NCBI GenBank assembly: GCA_023379805.1
Contig: JAMCPI010000014.1
Coordinates: forward strand, 186,001-250,000
Origin: Nitrososphaerota archaeon
GTDB lineage: Archaea; Thermoproteota; Nitrososphaeria; Nitrososphaerales; JACPRH01
Direction: 5' to 3'
DNA: 64,000 nt
Part shown: piece after piece, positions 28,569-37,422 of the stretch
How the letters are laid out: every line of letters begins with the position of its first letter
Position numbering within the stretch: position 1 is the stretch's first letter
Notes under the pieces: generated by a model
The model's input: only the letters and a program-made list of their open reading frames with translations
The model's database searches: none
What the model was told of the DNA's origin: nothing
Translations under genes and position numbers: made by a program

Positions 28569-29747
28569 TTACGCATCGATTCGGTCTTTTACTGTTACGA
28601 GTGCGAGTATTAGGAATATGAGTGCGATTACCCCTATTACTAGGAAGTCTGTGGCGAGTTCTATGATGCCGTAGCCTTTGAGCATGATGCCTTCGAAGAT
28701 ACGGTTTCCGTAGTATAGTGGGATTAGTCTGGCGATTGGTTGGACGAAGTCTGGTAGGCTGGTCACTGGAACCAGCATGCCGCTGAGTGCTAGGCTTGGT
28801 AGAGCGATTAGTGGAGCCATTTGCACGGCTTGTAGCTCGTTTTTGGCGAAGTTGGAGAGGAAGACAGCTATTAGGACGTGGGTGAGGGCGTAGAGTACTG
28901 CGGCGAAGATTAGGACTGCGAGGTTTCCTTTGACTACGGCTCCGAAGACTAGTATTCCTATTCCTAGTATGACGCCGGCTATCATCATGCTGAGGAGTAG
29001 AAGAGCGGCTGCATATCCTACTAGTCGTTCCAGGGCTGTTAGCGGGGTTGCGTAGAGTCTTTGCAGTGTGCCTGAGACGGTTTCGCGGGTTACCGTTATG
29101 AGGGAGATGAGTAGGACGAGGAAGGTTAGTACGAAGCCTATGACTGATGGGATGCCTACGTCAAGCCCGGTGTACTGGGCTCCTCCGAAGGCTAGTTCTT
29201 CGTTGAATTTGAAGGCTGAGCCGCCCTGTATCGATTGGAGAGCGCTCTGCAAGGCACCCTGTATGCTTGCTCTGATAGCTGGTTTAGTGGCGTCGAGGTA
29301 GATTTGGATTTCTGCGGTCTTGTTTTGTCCGCGCTGTCTTTGGAAGAGGGTTTCAGAGAAGTTCGCTGGGATCTTGATTACCGCGAAGTAGGTTCCGTTG
29401 TCTACGCCTGCCCGGTTCTCGTCGAAGCTGCCGGTGTTGTATTTTACTCTGCTGTCGTTTTGTAGTGCTGCGGCGATTTTGCCGCCTGCTGCGGTGTTGA
29501 TCGCTACGTTTGGAGCTGGGTGCGCTGTGTATCCAGTGTCTTGGTTGTCGATAAGTATGGGGATGTTTTTGACTTCGCCGCTGAGTGAGAAGCCGAAGAT
29601 GAGCATGATGATGGTTGGCATCATCAGCATCATGCCCAAGGTGCGTCGGTCTCGCCGGATCTGCTGTAATATGCGTCCAGCCACTACGTATGTTCTGGTG
29701 AAGGAGAATCGGTTGGATCGCCTCTGCTGCGGCCTATTGTTATTCAT
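28569..29747 (-). CDS. ABC-2 type exporter permease
   Basis: Membrane subunit of a drug- or lipid-type exporter. The 392-aa protein has one N-terminal membrane helix (LGMMLMMPTIIMLIFGFSL), a large outside domain (residues about 60-200) and five C-terminal helices with the ABC-2 signature region ETVSGTLQRLYATPLT. The ATPase gene upstream overlaps its start by 8 nt. Substrate unknown. Confidence 0.88.
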   Translation of the reverse strand: MNNNRPQQRRSNRFSFTRTYVVAGRILQQIRRDRRTLGMMLMMPTIIMLIFGFSLSGEVKNIPILIDNQDTGYTAHPAPNVAINTAAGGKIAAALQNDSRVKYNTGSFDENRAGVDNGTYFAVIKIPANFSETLFQRQRGQNKTAEIQIYLDATKPAIRASIQGALQSALQSIQGGSAFKFNEELAFGGAQYTGLDVGIPSVIGFVLTFLVLLISLITVTRETVSGTLQRLYATPLTALERLVGYAAALLLLSMMIAGVILGIGILVFGAVVKGNLAVLIFAAVLYALTHVLIAVFLSNFAKNELQAVQMAPLIALPSLALSGMLVPVTSLPDFVQPIARLIPLYYGNRIFEGIMLKGYGIIELATDFLVIGVIALIFLILALVTVKDRIDA

Positions 29748-30495
29748 CGATGATTGTTCCCTCGCTTAGTTTGATGAAGACGTCTTCGATTGTGTCCGCA
29801 TTGTGTTTCTTCTTGAGTTCTTTTGGGGTGCCTTCTTCGATGAGTTTGCCTGCTCGAATAAGCCCTATTCTATCCGCCTTCTCAGCCTCATCCATTACGT
29901 GGGAGGTTATGATGATTGTTAGCCCCTGCTTCTTCAGAGATCTGAAGTATTCCCAGAAGAAGGCGCGAAGCACAGGATCTATGCCTACTGTTGCTTCGTC
30001 GAAGAAGACGAGCTGAGGGTTGTGGATTAAGGCGCAGGCGATGCTGACACGCCTCCTCATTCCGCCGGAGAGATTAGCGGCTACGCTTCGCCGCCTGCCA
30101 TCTAGCCTCAGTATCTGCAGAAGCTCCTGCATTCTGCTTTCAAGCTGATCATTTGATATGCCGTAAAGTCTGCCGAAGAACCGCACATTCTGCTCCACAG
30201 TAAGATCTTGATAGACTGAGTACTCCTGCGGCGCCACACCCACGTATTTAGCTATGGTTTTGCGGTCGCCCGGCATCTCCATCCCAAGAACCTTCACCAC
30301 CCCAGATGTCGGTGCGAGGACGCCGGTTAGGATGTTGATGCAGGTTGTCTTGCCTGAGCCGTTAGCACCGATAAGAGCGTAAATTTCTCCTCTGGCTATT
30401 CTTAGGTTGAGCCCGTCTACTGCACGTATGTCTCCTTCTTTGTAGACCTTCACTAGGTCGAGTGCTTCTACAGTCCAATCAGCCTCTTGAGCCAT
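29740..30495 (-). CDS. ABC transporter ATP-binding protein
   Basis: ATPase partner of the ABC-2 permease. Walker A GANGSGKTT, Q-loop region APQEYSVYQDLT, signature NLSGGMRRRVSIA, Walker B LVFFDEATVGIDP and the H-loop ITSHVMDEAE are all present. The 251-aa form starts at ATG 30495, about 9 nt after the predicted transcription start; a GTG at 30516 is possible. It resembles DrrA/CcmA-type single-domain ATPases. Confidence 0.9.
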   Translation of the reverse strand: MAQEADWTVEALDLVKVYKEGDIRAVDGLNLRIARGEIYALIGANGSGKTTCINILTGVLAPTSGVVKVLGMEMPGDRKTIAKYVGVAPQEYSVYQDLTVEQNVRFFGRLYGISNDQLESRMQELLQILRLDGRRRSVAANLSGGMRRRVSIACALIHNPQLVFFDEATVGIDPVLRAFFWEYFRSLKKQGLTIIITSHVMDEAEKADRIGLIRAGKLIEEGTPKELKKKHNADTIEDVFIKLSEGTIIDE

Positions 30496-30524
30496 AAGAA
30501 GATCGCCGTGATGCACGCATGTTC

Positions 30525-30535
30525 CTTAAATATTT
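30525..30535. promoter_or_regulatory. shared near-palindromic TATA for divergent genes
   Basis: CTTAAATATTT sits between the divergent ABC ATPase (minus) and hemerythrin (plus) genes. Because the box is nearly symmetric, it can be read from both sides and places both transcription starts about 8-10 nt before the respective ATG (30495 and 30564). The reading is inferred. Confidence 0.5.
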
Positions 30536-30563
30536 GGGTTTCACTGCAATTCCGTCCGAGATA

Positions 30564-31040
30564 ATGCGTTACGTTAAGAAGATTCGAGAGTATCATGAAG
30601 GCATATTCGCATTATCGCAGACTCTTGAGCATGAGATGCTTAAGCTGGTAGGGAAGGGTGGTAGACTTACCCGTGAAGAGTATCTTGATCTTATTCTGCC
30701 GAACAGAGAGCAGTTCAAAACCGGGTTGCTAAGCCACTTTAAGACAGAGGAGCTTGCTCTGTTCCCGATACTTATGAGAAAGCCGCCAAACAATGGTTTA
30801 ACTGTCTTCAACCTGATCGTGGAGCACGCCTATATGGTTGAGAAGCTCCGTCAGTTTGAAGCCAGTCAAAAATACGAGATCTCAACAAAACTACTGGGTG
30901 AACTATTCTCGCAGCTGATAAAACACGCGAAGAGTGAGGATGAGTTGTTCAACAAAGTTACTTATACCCCTGAGGAAGAAGAGCACATCCTTGCCGTGGC
31001 TACAGTCGTAGATACTTGGCCACCTATAGTTACATACTGA
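30564..31040 (+). CDS. hemerythrin-like HHE protein
   Basis: A 158-aa four-helix bundle predicted to bind a di-iron centre. Candidate ligands lie in REYHEGIF (first helix), SHFKTEELALFP (second), EHAYMVEKL (third) and LIKHAKSEDELF (fourth). Such proteins sense or carry oxygen or protect against redox stress. The ATG at 30564 was chosen because the promoter box leaves no room for the upstream in-frame start. Divergent from the ABC exporter. Confidence 0.82.
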   Translation: MRYVKKIREYHEGIFALSQTLEHEMLKLVGKGGRLTREEYLDLILPNREQFKTGLLSHFKTEELALFPILMRKPPNNGLTVFNLIVEHAYMVEKLRQFEASQKYEISTKLLGELFSQLIKHAKSEDELFNKVTYTPEEEEHILAVATVVDTWPPIVTY

Positions 31041-31212
31041 ATGAAATACTAATCAGCCAGTTCGATGCCGCTCAGCCTGATTCGGCCTTGTAAACTGGAG
31101 AAATGGCGGCAATTGGTCAAATGATGAAATCTCAGAAGAGTGTTATGCCTAATTTTACGGCAGTTTTTGCAGTTGTTTCGGGGTTCCGTCCGATTCTTTG
31201 CCTGTTGAACAG

Positions 31213-31221
31213 GCTATATTA
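31213..31221 (+). promoter_or_regulatory. TATA box for nadA, leaderless
   Basis: CTATATTAA centred about 29 bp before the ATG at 31246, so the transcript should begin at or just before that codon. This excludes the upstream in-frame codon at 31198. Confidence 0.5.
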
Positions 31222-31245
31222 AGCCCACCGAGGTATCATTGTCAG

Positions 31246-32208
31246 ATGCAACGACTTCAGACTACGCAGGCAGAGCAGATGATCGAGGAGATCAAGCGTC
31301 TTAAAGAGCAACGTAACGCGGTGATTCTTGCTCACAATTATCAGGTCGGTGAGATTCAGGATCTCGCCGATTACACAGGGGACTCGTTGAAGCTTTCAAG
31401 ACAAGCCGCTGAAACCGATGCTGACATGATTATTTTCTGCGGAGTCAAATTCATGGCCGAAACCGCATCAATCCTATCTCCCGACAAGACGGTGCTTCTC
31501 CCTGACCCTGAAGCAGGATGCTCCCTAGCCGACACGATTAATGTGAGGGAACTTAGGGCGTGGAAGAGAAAACACCCCGGCGCCGTTGTAGTCTCATATG
31601 TTAATACGAGCGCAGAGGTTAAGGCTGAGAGCGACTACTGCTGCACCTCCGCCAACGCCATCAAGGTTGTTAACGCTATTCCAGATAATCGCGAGATCCT
31701 GTTTCTACCCGACGTGTTCCTAGGCACTTATGTTGAGCAGGAGACCGGTAGGAAGCTGCAGATATGGCCCGGTGAGTGCCATGTTCACGCGGGGATTAGG
31801 CCGGATATGGTTAACGCTATTCGGCAGCAGCACCCCGAGGCTGAGTTCCTTGTCCACCCGGAGTGCGGATGCCTCACACCTAGCCTCTACTACATGTCCA
31901 ACGGCGACGTGTCAAAGCAGGGTACTCACGTGCTTTCCACCGAGGGGATGCTCAAGTACGCTAAAGAGTCCTGCTCCAACTGCTTCCTAGTCGCCACCGA
32001 AGTCGGCATCCTACACCGGATGACGAAAGATAACCCCGGCAAAACCTTCCTGCCAGTGAACCCTGACGCGGTCTGCGAATACATGAAAGGCACCACCCTC
32101 GACAAAATCTACCGCGCACTAGTAGACAACGTCTACGAAGTCAAAGTCCCCAAAGCATTAGCCGACAAGGCTCGCGTAGCAATAGACCGGATGCTACAGA
32201 TAGCCTGA
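31246..32208 (+). CDS. nadA: quinolinate synthase A
   Basis: 4Fe-4S enzyme condensing iminoaspartate with dihydroxyacetone phosphate to quinolinate. The 320-aa protein shows LAHNYQVGEIQDLADYTGDS, and cysteines in PDPEAGCSLAD, HPECGCLTP and AVCEYMKG, which correspond to the three cluster ligands. With nadX and nadC it completes de novo NAD synthesis. The last 200 nt are C/A-rich, unlike the beginning. Confidence 0.93.
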   Translation: MQRLQTTQAEQMIEEIKRLKEQRNAVILAHNYQVGEIQDLADYTGDSLKLSRQAAETDADMIIFCGVKFMAETASILSPDKTVLLPDPEAGCSLADTINVRELRAWKRKHPGAVVVSYVNTSAEVKAESDYCCTSANAIKVVNAIPDNREILFLPDVFLGTYVEQETGRKLQIWPGECHVHAGIRPDMVNAIRQQHPEAEFLVHPECGCLTPSLYYMSNGDVSKQGTHVLSTEGMLKYAKESCSNCFLVATEVGILHRMTKDNPGKTFLPVNPDAVCEYMKGTTLDKIYRALVDNVYEVKVPKALADKARVAIDRMLQIA

Positions 32209-32235
32209 GCCGAATCGGTTCTAGCACAATTCCTA

Positions 32236-32436
32236 CTACTCGTCGACGGCGTCGATTTCCTCCAAGAGTAGGATGAACTCATAACAGCTTATTCCGAGTG
32301 TTGAAGCAGCCTGTCGGTAGGTCATTCTACCTGACTTCGCCTTCTTGATTACTTCGTTAAGCCATTTCGCATCGTCGTCGCCAGACTTTGCTTTGTAGAG
32401 GCTCAGAGCGCTCTGTCGTTCGAACAAATCCATCAA
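32236..32436 (-). CDS. small helix-turn-helix-like protein, antitoxin-like
   Basis: A 66-aa protein with a predicted helix-turn-helix in its C-terminal half (MTYRQAASTLGISCYEFILLLEE). Its layout resembles UPF0175-type antitoxins, but no toxin gene is adjacent. It lies convergent to nadA and downstream of eS1 on the same strand. Function unassigned. Confidence 0.55.
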   Translation of the reverse strand: MMDLFERQSALSLYKAKSGDDDAKWLNEVIKKAKSGRMTYRQAASTLGISCYEFILLLEEIDAVDE

Positions 32437-32568
32437 CCTTTCCGATAAGACTTGAAGTTTCGTGGATAGTAGAACTTAACCTTTCTTTCCTAAGATTGAC
32501 TCTCAACATTCTTCGCTATCTTGCGTTCTTAGATATTTGTAGATGATTAGAAGCGGATAACCGAGTTG

Positions 32569-33357
32569 CTAGGCTGCTGCTGGTTCTTCAGCTTCGGCCT
32601 CGATTGTTTCGATTTCTTCTTCTGTTTCTTCTTCGCCTTCGCCGCTTTCGGCTGGTGCTTCTTCGATTGCTTCTTCCTCTTCTGTCGTTGCTTCTTCTTC
32701 GATTGTTCCTAGTGGTTCGATTGTTATTGGTTCGGGTTTGAGTGGTGTTGTTGTTTCTTCTACTATGATTGATGGTTTCTTGATTAGTTTGGTTTTGCTT
32801 ATGCCGACGTGTCTTAGGTGGTGGATTGTTTTTGCGGAGTTGTATATGTCTGAGGCGATTTTGCCTAGGACTGCTTCTTGGACGAACTGGTTGTAGGTGA
32901 GTTCGCTCATTTTCTTTGTTATTACTTCGTTGGTGAGGTGTCTGATTGCGTGTTTCTTTGAGGTGTTTACGCGGTTGTGGGTGAAGATGACTGTGTGGAC
33001 TCTTACGACCGCTTGATCTCTTGTGGTGTAGTTTTTGATGAGCCGGATGTATGAGGAGCCTCTTCGAACCATGCTACGCAGATACTCACGAGAATACTCG
33101 TGCATCGCTAACACGGTTTGCGCAATATCGCCCTCAATAGAATCTACTTTGAAGTAGAGCTTAATCGAGTAATGCTGAGGATCCTGCCTCAAAATATCGA
33201 ACAGAGTCGTCTCAACCACTCTTCCAATAGTAGTCTTATCATCAGTACTCGGAATATAAGCTACAGGGTTCCCTCCAAACGCAGTGGGAGCCTTAACAAC
33301 CAACCACTTCTTAGCACGCCACTTATCCTTAATCTTCGCACGCTTAGCACGAGCCAT
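32569..33357 (-). CDS. rps3ae: ribosomal protein eS1 (S3Ae) with long acidic tail
   Basis: Small-subunit protein found in archaea and eukaryotes. Residues 1 to about 200 match the family (KDKWRAKKWLVVKAP, KLYFKVDSIEGD, RVHTVIFTHNRVNTSKKHAIR). The remaining 60 residues are an E/A/T-rich acidic tail absent from most family members. Composition flips near 33065: the first 290 nt of the gene are G/T-rich on the coding strand, the rest C/A-rich. Confidence 0.92.
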   Translation of the reverse strand: MARAKRAKIKDKWRAKKWLVVKAPTAFGGNPVAYIPSTDDKTTIGRVVETTLFDILRQDPQHYSIKLYFKVDSIEGDIAQTVLAMHEYSREYLRSMVRRGSSYIRLIKNYTTRDQAVVRVHTVIFTHNRVNTSKKHAIRHLTNEVITKKMSELTYNQFVQEAVLGKIASDIYNSAKTIHHLRHVGISKTKLIKKPSIIVEETTTPLKPEPITIEPLGTIEEEATTEEEEAIEEAPAESGEGEEETEEEIETIEAEAEEPAAA

Positions 33358-33641
33358 ACCTAATCAGACGCTCACAACACCCAAAGATAATCAACATATA
33401 AGCAATACGTTAACTCTTGCACATCTAGCAGAGGTTAATTCCATCCAGAGGCGAATGATGCTACCTTTGTTATTTTGGCTAGAATTATAATGATGTCGCT
33501 GCAAATGCTAATTCTGCGATTGTGGTATTATAACCTACACTTTCCGTATATATCTGAATCGCATCCGCATCCATTACATCCAAGGTTAATTTTGTTGCTT
33601 AGGGCAGGTTTATATAGAAATTTAGTAGTGACGGTCTTACT
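33358..33641. other. 284-bp gap; promoters, no gene seen
   Basis: AT-rich gap between eS1 and the HNH gene. It contains the TATA box at 33609-33616 and two ATGATG words (about 33459 and 33490) with a CTGA near 33563 that loosely recall C/D box RNA, but the boxes do not fit the consensus. No coding frame is convincing. Confidence 0.4.
33609..33616 (+). promoter_or_regulatory. TATA box for HNH/CFI gene
   Basis: TTTATATA centred about 30 bp before the TTG at 33642, supporting that TTG as the start and a nearly leaderless mRNA. Confidence 0.55.
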
Positions 33642-34136
33642 TTGCCTTATTCTAAAGAGGATATTCGACACATATATGATAAGACTGGTGGCCGCTGTCG
33701 TTATTGTGGGAAACGGCTGTCGATCAAAAATTATGGTAAGTTTGGTAGGAAGGGCGCTTGGGAAATTGATCATAGTGTGCCGTTATCCAACGGCGGAACA
33801 TATCATCCGAACAACCTTTGGCCGGCTTGTATAACCTGTAATCGAGACAAGAGTAATCGAACCGGCAAATCTTACACCCGCAGTATGACACCTAAGTCAA
33901 ATGAGTGTTTTATTGCGACCGCAGCTTACGGGACTCCGTATTCGAAGGAGATCGACATTCTAAGAGACTTTAGAGATAATGTTTTGATGAAGAGCACCTA
34001 TGGACAGAGGTTTACTGAAGCGTACTACAATATCAGTCCACCGATTGCAAAGAAAGTTGAAGCAAACTACGGTCTAAAAATAAGCGTTAGAGTATGCCTA
34101 TCAATCATAATCTGGTTCTTGAAGCAACTTCGATAA
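33642..34136 (+). CDS. HNH nuclease fused to a CFI-box C-terminal domain
   Basis: A 164-aa protein with two parts. Residues 1-75 form an HNH endonuclease with a zinc site (CRYCGK, CITCNRDKSN) and the catalytic core EIDHSVPLSNGG...NNLWP. After a short linker, residues about 88-140 carry CFIATAAYGTPYSKEID...FRD, the CFI-box domain, a C-terminal module seen on diverse archaeal and bacterial proteins with unknown role. It stands alone with its own promoter 130 bp from cas6. A defence function is possible but not shown. Confidence 0.8.
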   Translation: MPYSKEDIRHIYDKTGGRCRYCGKRLSIKNYGKFGRKGAWEIDHSVPLSNGGTYHPNNLWPACITCNRDKSNRTGKSYTRSMTPKSNECFIATAAYGTPYSKEIDILRDFRDNVLMKSTYGQRFTEAYYNISPPIAKKVEANYGLKISVRVCLSIIIWFLKQLR

Positions 34137-34264
34137 CTGATGAGGAATAACTCTTCATTTATGGGTTTGACTTCTGCAGCAGGTAGGATTTCGCGCTAGT
34201 GTCTCAATTTATTTACAATTTCCATCTTGTCTGCGCGTCTTGCTTGGTGGAGATTAGTGTGTTG

Positions 34265-35218
34265 TTAGGCGGGTGGTTTTCTTACGTCGGATTCTACGGG
34301 TTTAAGGATGTCGATAAAGCCTGCGCCGAAGGATGAGTCGGGGCCCATTCCTATAATTGAGGCGCATGCGAGTAGCCATCTGGCTTCTTCCGAGAGATCT
34401 GAGATATCGATTAATATTGAGCCGGTCCAGCCGTTAAAGAACTCCTTTTCACTTCTACTTGATCTTCGGTTAAGGGTGTAGCGATGCACTTCTCTTGGTA
34501 TTATTTTGCCGTCTATGTCCCCATTGGGTATGGTTTCTCCTGTGCCGTACTCGTTTACGAAGAGGATCAGTCTATGCCTGATAAGTCTGATGACATCTTT
34601 CACTGTAGATGGCAGGAAAGGCCCAGTGAAGGGGGTCTTGAAGTGCAGAAGGACTTCGCTGCCTGAAAGCGGCGCTACATCCTTCAGATCCCTTGACGCA
34701 AAACCGCCAGAGTCAATTTTAGAGTCTTGTAAAACGTATCTGCCTGATTCTAAGCATTTCACATCCATAACTTCAAACCTGTTTCGCCCGTAATGCCTTT
34801 CAGACCCGATTCCACTCTGACCAAAAGCCATCATACCTAAAACCAACTGCAGAAAAGACTTTGTATACCCTCCGACCATAATGACATCTAAACTCAGCCT
34901 GCCTCCGGCAGGCAGATCAACCCTCCTCGCAAAGAACGGAGGAACTATAATGACAGGCTTCGGAGGCTGCGCATGCCCCCGCTTCGCAGGCCTCGGCGAA
35001 TATATCTCCCGGAAGAGGCACGACGAACTGCGGCAGTAAGGACAGTTCACTCCTAAGCAGACAGATCTTGAAAGATGCTGACCCAAGCCTCCCCTGAAAG
35101 TCGAACCCATCCAGTAAGGTAAACTAGCACCTTGAGGAAATATGATATTGAATTTGAATCGCGAATAGTCTAGGATAAGTTTCACCCTATTCGGTAATAG
35201 CCTAGCAATACGTTTCAA
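34265..35218 (-). CDS. cas6: CRISPR pre-crRNA endoribonuclease Cas6
   Basis: RAMP-fold nuclease that cuts the repeat transcript. The 317-aa protein has an N-terminal cysteine cluster (C-x4-C-x2-C-x4-C in CLGVNCPYCRSSSC region) and a C-terminal glycine-rich loop GMGPDSSFGAGFI, as in the COG5551/PF10040 branch of Cas6. It is divergent from the interference operon, with a 240-bp control region. The expected cut is at the base of the CTCAC/GTGAG repeat hairpin, leaving an ATTGAAAG handle. Confidence 0.88.
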   Translation of the reverse strand: MKRIARLLPNRVKLILDYSRFKFNIIFPQGASLPYWMGSTFRGGLGQHLSRSVCLGVNCPYCRSSSCLFREIYSPRPAKRGHAQPPKPVIIVPPFFARRVDLPAGGRLSLDVIMVGGYTKSFLQLVLGMMAFGQSGIGSERHYGRNRFEVMDVKCLESGRYVLQDSKIDSGGFASRDLKDVAPLSGSEVLLHFKTPFTGPFLPSTVKDVIRLIRHRLILFVNEYGTGETIPNGDIDGKIIPREVHRYTLNRRSSRSEKEFFNGWTGSILIDISDLSEEARWLLACASIIGMGPDSSFGAGFIDILKPVESDVRKPPA

Positions 35219-35460
35219 GAGACTCTATTATCACTTTCTTACTCCCACCCGTTAGTTGCCCTGACAACTAGAAGTAATATATGAATAGAAAATCAGTTGT
35301 ATTTTTACTTGAAGAGGTTCATTTGCGTAAAGGACACTAATGCTCGAACTCAATAAGAACTCGTTAGCAAACGATAAATAATCGCCGAATAAATATGTTT
35401 AGGTCTCGGTTATTAGAGAAGATTTGCCGTAGGCGAAGTGATTTGATAAATGAGGATAGC
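35219..35460. promoter_or_regulatory. cas6/cas8b divergent control region
   Basis: AT-rich intergenic sequence. An inverted repeat TAGTTG-n6-CAACTA (35253-35270) and a TATA-like ATAAATAT (35387-35393) lie upstream of cas8b1. The latter predicts a leader of about 45 nt with GAGGAT just before the ATG at 35461. The inverted repeat could be an operator for a Cas regulator, none of which is encoded here. Confidence 0.45.
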
Positions 35461-37407
35461 ATGTCTGTCACGCTGACAGGTAATCCATTCGTAGATACTG
35501 GCCTAGGAGTCATAGCATTCTTAGGGAATGATTACGTCGATAAATTATCGGTCAAGACACTTGGTGATGTTCTTGGCGATGGAAGCCAATTGGCGCGTTG
35601 GAATGCACAACTCAAGAGCTTCACTATGGTTTTCACTGTAAACTCGCTTCTCACTCACCCCGGCCTCAAAAGACGAGGCGTCAATGTGAAGGCTTACCAA
35701 GCAGTTGTAACGAAGCTATATGAAAGTATAGGCCATGAGAATGTTCGCCAGAGGTGTGAATGTTGTGGTCATTACAGTAGTTTAGATATAGATTCGGTAT
35801 GCCGACAAGCTCTTACCCCACTTGGATTAGGAGATCAAATCCGGTCTATTGGAAGGGATTGGTTTCCCCTGACCGGAAGCCTTGGCAGCGATGCACAAGC
35901 TCTACCTGCCGCTTCCCGGTCCGTTCACATCTGTGCAAAATGTCTCTTTGCAGTTCAGTACATGCCGCTTGGTTTAATGTTGTACCGTGGCTCCTTAGCT
36001 GCTTTTCAATCAACATCAACGAATTTCTGGTACGACTATCTTAGAAGCATAGTTGAAACAAATTATTCCATAGTTAAAGCTGGTGGAACAGAGCCATTAG
36101 GTTCAAAGCAAGGAAGCAGAGCACTCTTGACACAATTAATTGCTCTGATGTATAAACAGAAACAATGGAATGAAAAAACGAATATGTATATGTGGCTTTT
36201 TACTAATAGTGGAACATCTCCGAGATGCGAAATCCAAGAAATACCGAATCGTGCATTAAGCTTCCTATGGGAGGCCGTAAGGGATCATTCTCTTAGGTCG
36301 GAGATCGAGGGTACGGTATCGTCTGAAGGTAAAAACCTGAGATACTCACTGCTAAGTTGCATATTGGACGGACGAGACTATCTTCCATTATACCCTAAGG
36401 GAAGGTGGAAGGGGGCGTCACCAACCCTCTTTATGTTGTACCAAAATCGCATACTAGGTTCTCCCTACTTCGCACTACAAGTAGCATACAAACTGGCGAG
36501 ACAAACACAAAGCGTAGTAAACCCAAAGAAGATAAAAGAACTTCAGAAGGAAGAAGCTTTCAGGCATCAAGCCAATCGTTCCATCATAATCCGTCTCGTT
36601 GTAGAGATGACTGAATCTGGACGCCTAAGATTAGATGATTATTCACAGCTCTTCCCCTATGTGGGAGGGCCGGGTGTGAAAGTAGACATGAACGGTTGGA
36701 AATATATTCGATATTATTTGCATCACGTTGCAGAAGATGATATACAGTTAGAATCCATAGGTGCAATCCCGGATCCATCACGGGTCCCTCTTGAGCGCAT
36801 AATTAGATTATCTAATCTCATCTATATATCACACTTAGAGAGGCGTGGTCAGGAGCGGTTCAAGAATGATGTACTTGAAAGGATGAAGAATAATTCACTC
36901 GGTATAAACTGGTTAAGGTTACAATTCCTTTTGCTAGCAGAGAGGTATCCAGGGTTTACTTATGCGGATTGGAGGAGTTTATGTATAGACGAGAAGGACG
37001 AGCTGTTTACAAAAGAACTTCTCTACCAAATGCGGCTTATATGGTCTGGATTAATTTTTGAAGGTGTTACTCAAAAAGTAGCCGCGTTGGATGTTGATCC
37101 TGCGCCAATAGATGGTGAAGATTTACCAGAACAAATTCATAATCTTGTTCGAGCAGTGTTTGAGGACTACATAGCAAAGAGGGGCATAGATGGGTTTTAT
37201 CAAGTATTGGAAAGGCTCAGGCGCAAAGAGCTTGATTTAGCATGGATTAGATCCAAATTCGATAGATTGAATTTGCCTTTTTCCGATGAAATTTGGAGAG
37301 ACTTTTTAGTTGATTCGAAAGGCAGATCTCGGCGTGCTGAAGCCTTCTTTCAAATTCAATTAGCATTTGTTAATCGTTACAGGGACAAAAAATTTATATC
37401 ATCCTAG
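35461..37407 (+). CDS. cas8b1: type I-B Cascade large subunit Cas8b1/Cst1
   Basis: Large subunit of the type I-B interference complex, expected to recognise the PAM. The 648-aa protein starts MSVTLTGNPFVDTG, the family hallmark, and has paired zinc-knuckle motifs (RCECCGHYSS, HICAKCLF) that gave the family its CXXC-CXXC name. An open frame extends to 35395, but the ATG at 35461 follows GAGGA and matches the conserved N-terminus. The gene is clearly AT-richer than the housekeeping genes. It starts a four-gene operon. Confidence 0.87.
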   Translation: MSVTLTGNPFVDTGLGVIAFLGNDYVDKLSVKTLGDVLGDGSQLARWNAQLKSFTMVFTVNSLLTHPGLKRRGVNVKAYQAVVTKLYESIGHENVRQRCECCGHYSSLDIDSVCRQALTPLGLGDQIRSIGRDWFPLTGSLGSDAQALPAASRSVHICAKCLFAVQYMPLGLMLYRGSLAAFQSTSTNFWYDYLRSIVETNYSIVKAGGTEPLGSKQGSRALLTQLIALMYKQKQWNEKTNMYMWLFTNSGTSPRCEIQEIPNRALSFLWEAVRDHSLRSEIEGTVSSEGKNLRYSLLSCILDGRDYLPLYPKGRWKGASPTLFMLYQNRILGSPYFALQVAYKLARQTQSVVNPKKIKELQKEEAFRHQANRSIIIRLVVEMTESGRLRLDDYSQLFPYVGGPGVKVDMNGWKYIRYYLHHVAEDDIQLESIGAIPDPSRVPLERIIRLSNLIYISHLERRGQERFKNDVLERMKNNSLGINWLRLQFLLLAERYPGFTYADWRSLCIDEKDELFTKELLYQMRLIWSGLIFEGVTQKVAALDVDPAPIDGEDLPEQIHNLVRAVFEDYIAKRGIDGFYQVLERLRRKELDLAWIRSKFDRLNLPFSDEIWRDFLVDSKGRSRRAEAFFQIQLAFVNRYRDKKFISS

Positions 37408-37422
37408 GAGAAAAGCGAAATT

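Noticed and set aside
33459-33570. Possible C/D box RNA (ATGATG and CTGA words)
   Set aside because: Boxes deviate from RTGATGA/CTGA, terminal stems are missing, and spacing is not standard.
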